A stretch of 64,000 bases of DNA from Rhynchospora pubera (lineage: Eukaryota; Streptophyta; Magnoliopsida; Poales; Cyperaceae), in assembly GCA_028095005.1 (NCBI GenBank), contig CM051459.1, forward strand, positions 20,384,699 to 20,448,698, written 5' to 3'. How positions within the stretch are numbered: the stretch's first letter is position 1; each line of letters begins with the position of its first letter. Positions 59,281 through 64,000 of the stretch are shown one piece after another. A program made the position numbers and the translations under genes. The notes under the pieces were generated by a model. It saw only the letters and a program-made list of their open reading frames with translations, searched no databases and had not been told where the DNA came from.

Positions 59281-59927
59281 AGCATTTAGGGTATGTGTTG
59301 GAAGGAATCGACGGCTAGGAAAAGTTCGGACTTTTTGAGAAGATGGAAAGGGAAGGCCGGAGGGGTACCAAATTTTGTTTGGGAAAACTTTAAGTTAGAT
59401 TATTTAGACTGATTTTTTTTATAAAATGTAATTATTTAAGGATGGCGGCGGGCAAAATGATATAAGAAAACTTTTAATAATTAAATGCATCAAATGAATG
59501 ACACTTTATAAAATCAATTAAATTTTATTATGTGAGTATTTTTATTGCGATTATTGTATTTATAATTACATCATATATTTGAATATATAAATTAATTTTG
59601 TTGATCATATGAATATGATTAAATTTTGTTAATTTTATAGTATATATCATCTATATTATTAATTTATCATTCACAAAAGGTTTTATAACATGATGCTTAA
59701 TATTTAAGATTAAGGATTTTGTAAAATTTCTACAAAGTAGTAAAAAAAAAATTTAAATTTTTTTCTAAGAAGATTTTAATGCGGAGAACATATTGTACAG
59801 TTTAGATCAATCATTTGAATTTCGAAATTAAAAAAAATAATTCTAATGTACAGCGTGATGTGTGCTTTAGATTGTACTATAATCATTCCCTATAATTATA
59901 ATTATTATAATTATGCTAAAAATAAAA

Positions 59928-59929
59928 TA

Positions 59930-59966
<37 letters not shown>
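59928..59966. repeat. (AAT)n microsatellite, left of fold-back F
   Basis: About a dozen trinucleotide units ending next to the fold-back element. Confidence 0.85.
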
Positions 59967-59968
59967 TT

Positions 59969-60403
59969 GAGTAAAGTTCCGGTACCACGAGTTTAGGGTG
60001 CCACCAAATGCCACGATTTTACTTTTTTGTTAAAATTTTAAATTTTAAAATGTAAATTTCAAATCTAAACCATTGATCTTCTTCGTTTTAGCGAGCGATG
60101 CATTTCTATATAAGCTTTATAAAATTTTGAGTTGATTTGATACTTGATTCATAGGTCAAACCATGAACGTATTATAATTAATCTGTTATAGTTAACCAGA
60201 GTCCTTCATTTTTTAACCTCTTGATCAAGTATCAAATCAACTTCAAATTTTATAAAACTTATATGAAAATGCATCAATCGTCAAAATGAAGAAGATCAAC
60301 GGTTTAGATTGGACATTTACATTTTGAAATTTTTAAAAATAATGAAAAAATAAAGTTGTGGCATTTGGTGGCACCTTAATCTTGTGGCACCGGAACCCTC
60401 CTC
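59969..60403. mobile_element. Fold-back element F, flanked by microsatellites
   Basis: The tips gagtaaagttccggtacca and gtggcaccggaaccctcctc pair with few mismatches, and the inverted similarity continues through gtgccaccaaatgccac / gtggcatttggtggcac and further inward for well over 100 bp. It lies between two AAT-type microsatellites. It has the same family arms as the 22741 and 42142 elements, and is the best preserved member here. Confidence 0.75.
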
Positions 60404-60466
<63 letters not shown>

Positions 60467-60468
60467 TA
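60404..60468. repeat. (ATA)n(TTA)n palindromic microsatellite, right of fold-back F
   Basis: A run of ata/taa units switches to tta/att units near 60441, so the tract can itself fold back. Confidence 0.85.
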
Positions 60469-61660
60469 TAACTTTCAATCTTAAATGATAATTTTCAGCG
60501 AAAATATTCAAATTAAAGTCAACCTCATGTTAGGAGCAAAAAGAAGATTTCTTCTAATTGAAATATACACAATTATTTTCATTTAAGACAAGATAAAAAT
60601 AAAAGGGAAAGAAATATGTATCGCCAAAAAAGAAAGAAAGAAGGTTATTATAGGTTCCACTTGTCAATGTGGGAAAAAAGATTATACGAAATTTCTTATG
60701 TTCACAAAAAATCAGAATAAATATATTAATGATAAAATTATAAATAATAAAAATTAGTATCATCAATTAATCTCATTAATTTTCTAATGTCAACGGATTA
60801 TCTCGAGAAACATATCAATATAAATTTATAGTCATATTAGTAAATTAAATATGTTGTCATAATGTATTGATGTTATAATATTTATAAATGAATATACAAA
60901 GGGATAGTTTATAAAAGTTGTTAATATTGTAATATAAAAAGTATTTATAAGCAAATAAACATTCATATATTTTTTCTGCAAAGTTCCAATAACATTTTGT
61001 GGTACTTAATTTTAATTAGCAATTTATGCTAAAACTACGTAAAGGAATTACCATTTTTAATTAATTAATTAATTATACTATAATTGTGAGTTTCGATCAT
61101 AGAAGATATAATTCAGTGTGGGTTTTTTAAATTGAAGATATAACTTCAATCCTACGCACTTTGCACGGTCACACAGATCTGCTCAGCAAAAATTTAGAGA
61201 GGATGTGGCGTTGAAAGCTAACTACTTATTTTATTTATTTATTTATTTTTGAATGTCAAAGCCAACAATTTATTTTTCTATTATTATTATTATTTTTAAT
61301 GTCAAAGCCAACATTAAAAGCTAATGTTTATATAAGCAATTCTTTTTTAATACCATACATTCCAATTTTTTTTTTTTTGGCGCTGTCCATGTTAAAAAAA
61401 GGAGGGAAATATTTTTTTTACTAGACTCATCTTGTTGGCGCCACTGTTCATGAAAACAATTTTGGTAGGAAAACTAAAATTAGCATTATATTATTATTAT
61501 TCCTCGCAAGATTAAAAAATCTTGCAATAACACTATTTTTTTTACCTCGTAGCTACATAAAAAATTTTTCTTGCAATGCTATCTTGCAATATCACCAATT
61601 ATGTTGGTAAATTAAAAATCTTGCAGCAAATATCTAGCAATAAACAGTTTTTCTTGTAGT
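60469..61660. other. Intergenic, no supported gene
   Basis: AT-rich DNA without exon-like segments or bounded elements. Confidence 0.35.
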
Positions 61661-61743
61661 GTCACAAAGTTACACACTTCTCAATACTTCTTCCCACTTC
61701 TTCCCTTTTTCCCTTCTTCCCACATCTATCCAAACGGAGCCCT
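61661..61743. mobile_element. Half of a GTTTGGAT-type MITE abutting a CHS fragment
   Basis: gttacacacttctcaatac, the cttcccacttcttccc blocks and the terminus atccaaacggagccc match the right half of the 13626 element. The left half is missing. Its end coincides with the break point of the CHS fragment. Confidence 0.5.
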
Positions 61744-62195
61744 GAACATTGAAATAAATCTTGTTCAGGCGCTTTCACTTCTATTGGTACATTAAACTCA
61801 AACAAAAGAAAAAAATTATTAATCACTCATTTATCTTTCGTTATAAGTAACCATATCTCGTAATTACATGTCATACCTTTGGCAGGTATCAATGACTGGA
61901 ACTCAATCCAGGAGGGCCCAGCAATCTTGGACCAGGTTGAGGCCAAGCTTGGGTTGAAGAAGGAAGAGGTGCGCGCAACAAAGCACATTCTAAAATAGCA
62001 CGGTAACATGTCTAGTGCTTGTGTATTGTTTATCTTGGATGAGATGAGAAGGCGATCAGCAGAAGAAGGCAAGGTGACGACAGGAGAGGGACTAGCTTCA
62101 GTGGGGAGTGCTATTCAGGTTAATTCGGACCTGGACTCACTGTCGACACTGTTGTCTTGCATATGTTCCCATCACAGCCTCGTTAGAGAAAATGA
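61744..62195 (+). pseudogene. Chalcone synthase 3' fragment (end of exon 2, intron 2, exon 3)
   Basis: The last about 43 bp of exon 2 (61744-61786, a degraded form of NIEKSLVEAF.PLG), a 99-bp intron (61787-61885) with intact gt and ag, and most of exon 3 (from 61886, GINDWNS) are present. Breaks: a deletion of about 15 bp removes the WIAHPGG segment with the catalytic His; a TAG stop replaces the SEFGN-region codon; and indels disrupt the GFGPG end. Nothing upstream of the exon 2 remnant is CHS-like. It is in the same orientation as the intact gene 6 kb upstream. Confidence 0.9.
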
Positions 62196-62258
62196 GCATT
62201 TTCTTCGATGAAATTTATTTGCCCAATCTAACTAGTGAAAAACTACTATTGGTACTAG

Positions 62259-62575
62259 TAGGGCTGTCAAACGTGGCCGAAATGCACGGAACACCCCATA
62301 CCGTTTACCGTTTCGTTTAAGAAAACGGTACGATATACCATTCCGTTAACCGTTCCGTTTCCAAAACGGTACAGAAATCCATTCCGTTATTCATTTCACA
62401 CAAGAAAATACACATGAAACGGTTTGAAAAGAGGCGAAACGGTTCGAAACGTCACAAATTCTTATTCCGTTTGCCGTTTCGTTATTGAAACGAAATAAAA
62501 ACTGGTGCCGTTATTCGTTCCGTTTCAGTTAAACGGAACGGCACCACGTTGGTGGCAGTGCCGTTGACAGCTCTA
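62259..62575. mobile_element. hAT-like MITE, 317 bp, exact 8-bp target duplication, aacggt arrays
   Basis: The ends tagggctgtcaaacg and cgttgacagctcta are inverted repeats. The target duplication ggtactag is at 62251-62258 and 62576-62583. The body is a dense array of degenerate accgtttcgtt/aaacggtacg motifs on both strands. No coding capacity. Confidence 0.9.
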
Positions 62576-62583
62576 GGTACTAG

Positions 62584-63252
62584 TGCATGAGAAACGATCA
62601 TATTATTAATCTTTACATTGTGTTCATGTATTTTCAACCAGCTTTTAAAAAACTCCATTTTTTTTTTACATTTTATCGTCATTTTGGTTCATAGCGCGCT
62701 ACCTTTTTTTTCGTTTTATCACTGTTTTATCTGTTTTATTACTGATAAACGCTAAATCACCTCCCAACCGTCAAACTGCACAAATCTCATTTTAAAATCT
62801 TGATTTTCAAAGAGAGTAACAGTAATGTATCCATGGAAGCTCTTTTATTTTTATTTGTTAAAAAGATGAAATAATTCAAAGAGATCAATCATAAAGTGTA
62901 CTGCTTTTACTCAAGTTCGAGTGATTTTTAAAATGTCAGCTTTAGCCTAAAATTGGCTTAAGACTATTTCTCTCTGTTTTTTTTTCATTTTTGAAGAAAT
63001 TAAGATAACTTCTCTAATTAAGCCAAAATGCAAAAGAAAATACGTCATGTACTTAAAAATAAAATTTACTAAAAAGAAAGTTGATGTAGAAGAAAGGTTT
63101 ATTCACACAAGAAATTTCGATCATCATTGCAATTTGCAACACATGGAAACGTCAATAAGGACCCAATCAAGATTTATTTCCACCGATCCAAAAATAAAGA
63201 GAAAATGGAAAATAGTACTTTAACTCTGCTTTTTTTAAAATTAAAAAAAAAA
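62584..63252. other. Intergenic, no supported gene
   Basis: AT-rich DNA with poly(T) runs; nothing else supported. Confidence 0.35.
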
Positions 63253-63441
63253 GTCTAAGCCTTTTATCCCAAACAAGTTAGGGTAGGCTAGAAATGACAC
63301 CCCGATCCTGGTCATTTCTTGTATATATGGCTAAGTTTTTACGCTGGCTCGCCAAACCTATCGCAAGCATGCGGGCTTGAACTCTGGACCTCTTAGAAGA
63401 GAGCCAAGTGCTCTTACCACATGAGCTACTAGACCACGTGC
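63253..63441 (-). mobile_element. Au-like tRNA-derived SINE, copy 3
   Basis: Reverse orientation. It matches copy 2 over its full length, with B-box-like gttcaagccc and the Au-type tail ttgtttgggataaaagg followed by an oligo(T) on the SINE strand (a run of A on the plus strand at 63243-63252). Confidence 0.85.
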
Positions 63442-64000
63442 AATTGTTTTCCCTTCTCGATTGTTGAATGGAAAAAATATATATATAATAATGTACAAGA
63501 AGTACCTGGCATGAGTTCAGTGATGGTCTGATGGATATTACTGGATTAATGACACATATGCCGGTACAAAGGTCCCTTCCCAGAAACTGACGTAGTCATA
63601 AACAAAGTTGATTTATTGTTGTTTGAACTTTTTGAGAATTTGAACTCTTGTTATTGCATAAAGCTAACCTCATGAAGGACACTGACAGTGACCTATATAT
63701 TTTATCGTTATTTATTTCCAAAGTACACTGACAGCGATGAGTTTATGAGAACAATGATTCATTTTATATTTTTTATGAACAAACTTTCTTATTAATCGGG
63801 ATGATTTTTTACAAAGATGTGGCACGCTTTTTATAGACAATTAATGGCTAACGGTATTGTAAAGTATAACGCAACCGCGCGCTTATTTACACAAAGGACT
63901 AAATACATAATTTTATGGAGGATATTTTGCTTAAAAGGAATTACATAAGATATCCGCACACCAATTTCATTTTCAGTGAGTACTGCAACTTACAATTTAA
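63442..64000. other. Intergenic to window edge, no supported gene
   Basis: No exon-like segment or bounded repeat seen. Confidence 0.35.

Overview
This is a nuclear genome segment of a flowering plant. Protein-coding genes are split by spliceosomal GT-AG introns, and the intergenic DNA is AT-rich and packed with plant-type transposons (an Athila-like Ty3/gypsy element, hAT-like and PIF/Harbinger-like MITEs, Au-like SINEs, fold-back elements). The wording of the ARM-repeat protein near the left edge recalls monocot homologues from memory, so I lean to a non-grass monocot. That is an inference.

Layout. 1-4746 (+): the 3' part of an ARABIDILLO-type ARM-repeat gene, running in from beyond the left edge, with an 879-bp hAT-like element in its first visible intron. 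5786-10816 (-): a complete 12-exon palmitoyl-protein thioesterase gene encoding 331 aa, convergent with the first. 10817-17279: an intergenic block with three consecutive fold-back elements and several MITEs. 17280-20809 (-): a complete 4-exon PPPDE/DeSI-type peptidase gene, 233 aa. 23383-36033 (-): a complete, very young Athila-like LTR retrotransposon (LTRs of 1462 bp differing at 3 positions, 5-bp target duplication, tRNA-Asp primer site, intact 1908-aa gag-pol and an intact 471-aa second ORF). 36728-38615 (+): a complete 5-exon BREVIS RADIX-like gene, 259 aa, starting about 0.7 kb beyond the retrotransposon. 39210-62195: a chalcone synthase (CHS) neighbourhood with one intact 3-exon gene (53657-55350, +, 392 aa) whose promoter has a G-box, an ACCTACC element and a TATA box. 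It is flanked by a heavily broken inverted copy (39210-40703, -) and a 3' fragment (61744-62195, +). The DNA between and around these copies is mostly hAT-like elements, LTR remnants and other repeats.

The most unusual item is a family of about 36-bp double-palindrome repeats confined to the retrotransposon: 16 copies, three in each LTR, five in frame within gag-pol and five in the non-coding spacers. The five coding copies all lie at the N-terminus or between protein domains. They look like a small inserting sequence that has colonised one retroelement, or a regulatory/RNA module the element has amplified. A second theme is three unrelated hAT-like MITE families that share one architecture: short terminal inverted repeats, exact 8-bp target duplications and dense degenerate subterminal motif arrays.

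The host genes do not form a pathway. The CHS set is a local gene family. The other genes (ER/lysosome-type thioesterase, deubiquitinase/deSUMOylase-type peptidase, root-growth regulators of the ARABIDILLO and BRX types) look like ordinary neighbours. Gene models were built by hand from reading frame, splice consensus and recalled family conservation; no database search was run.
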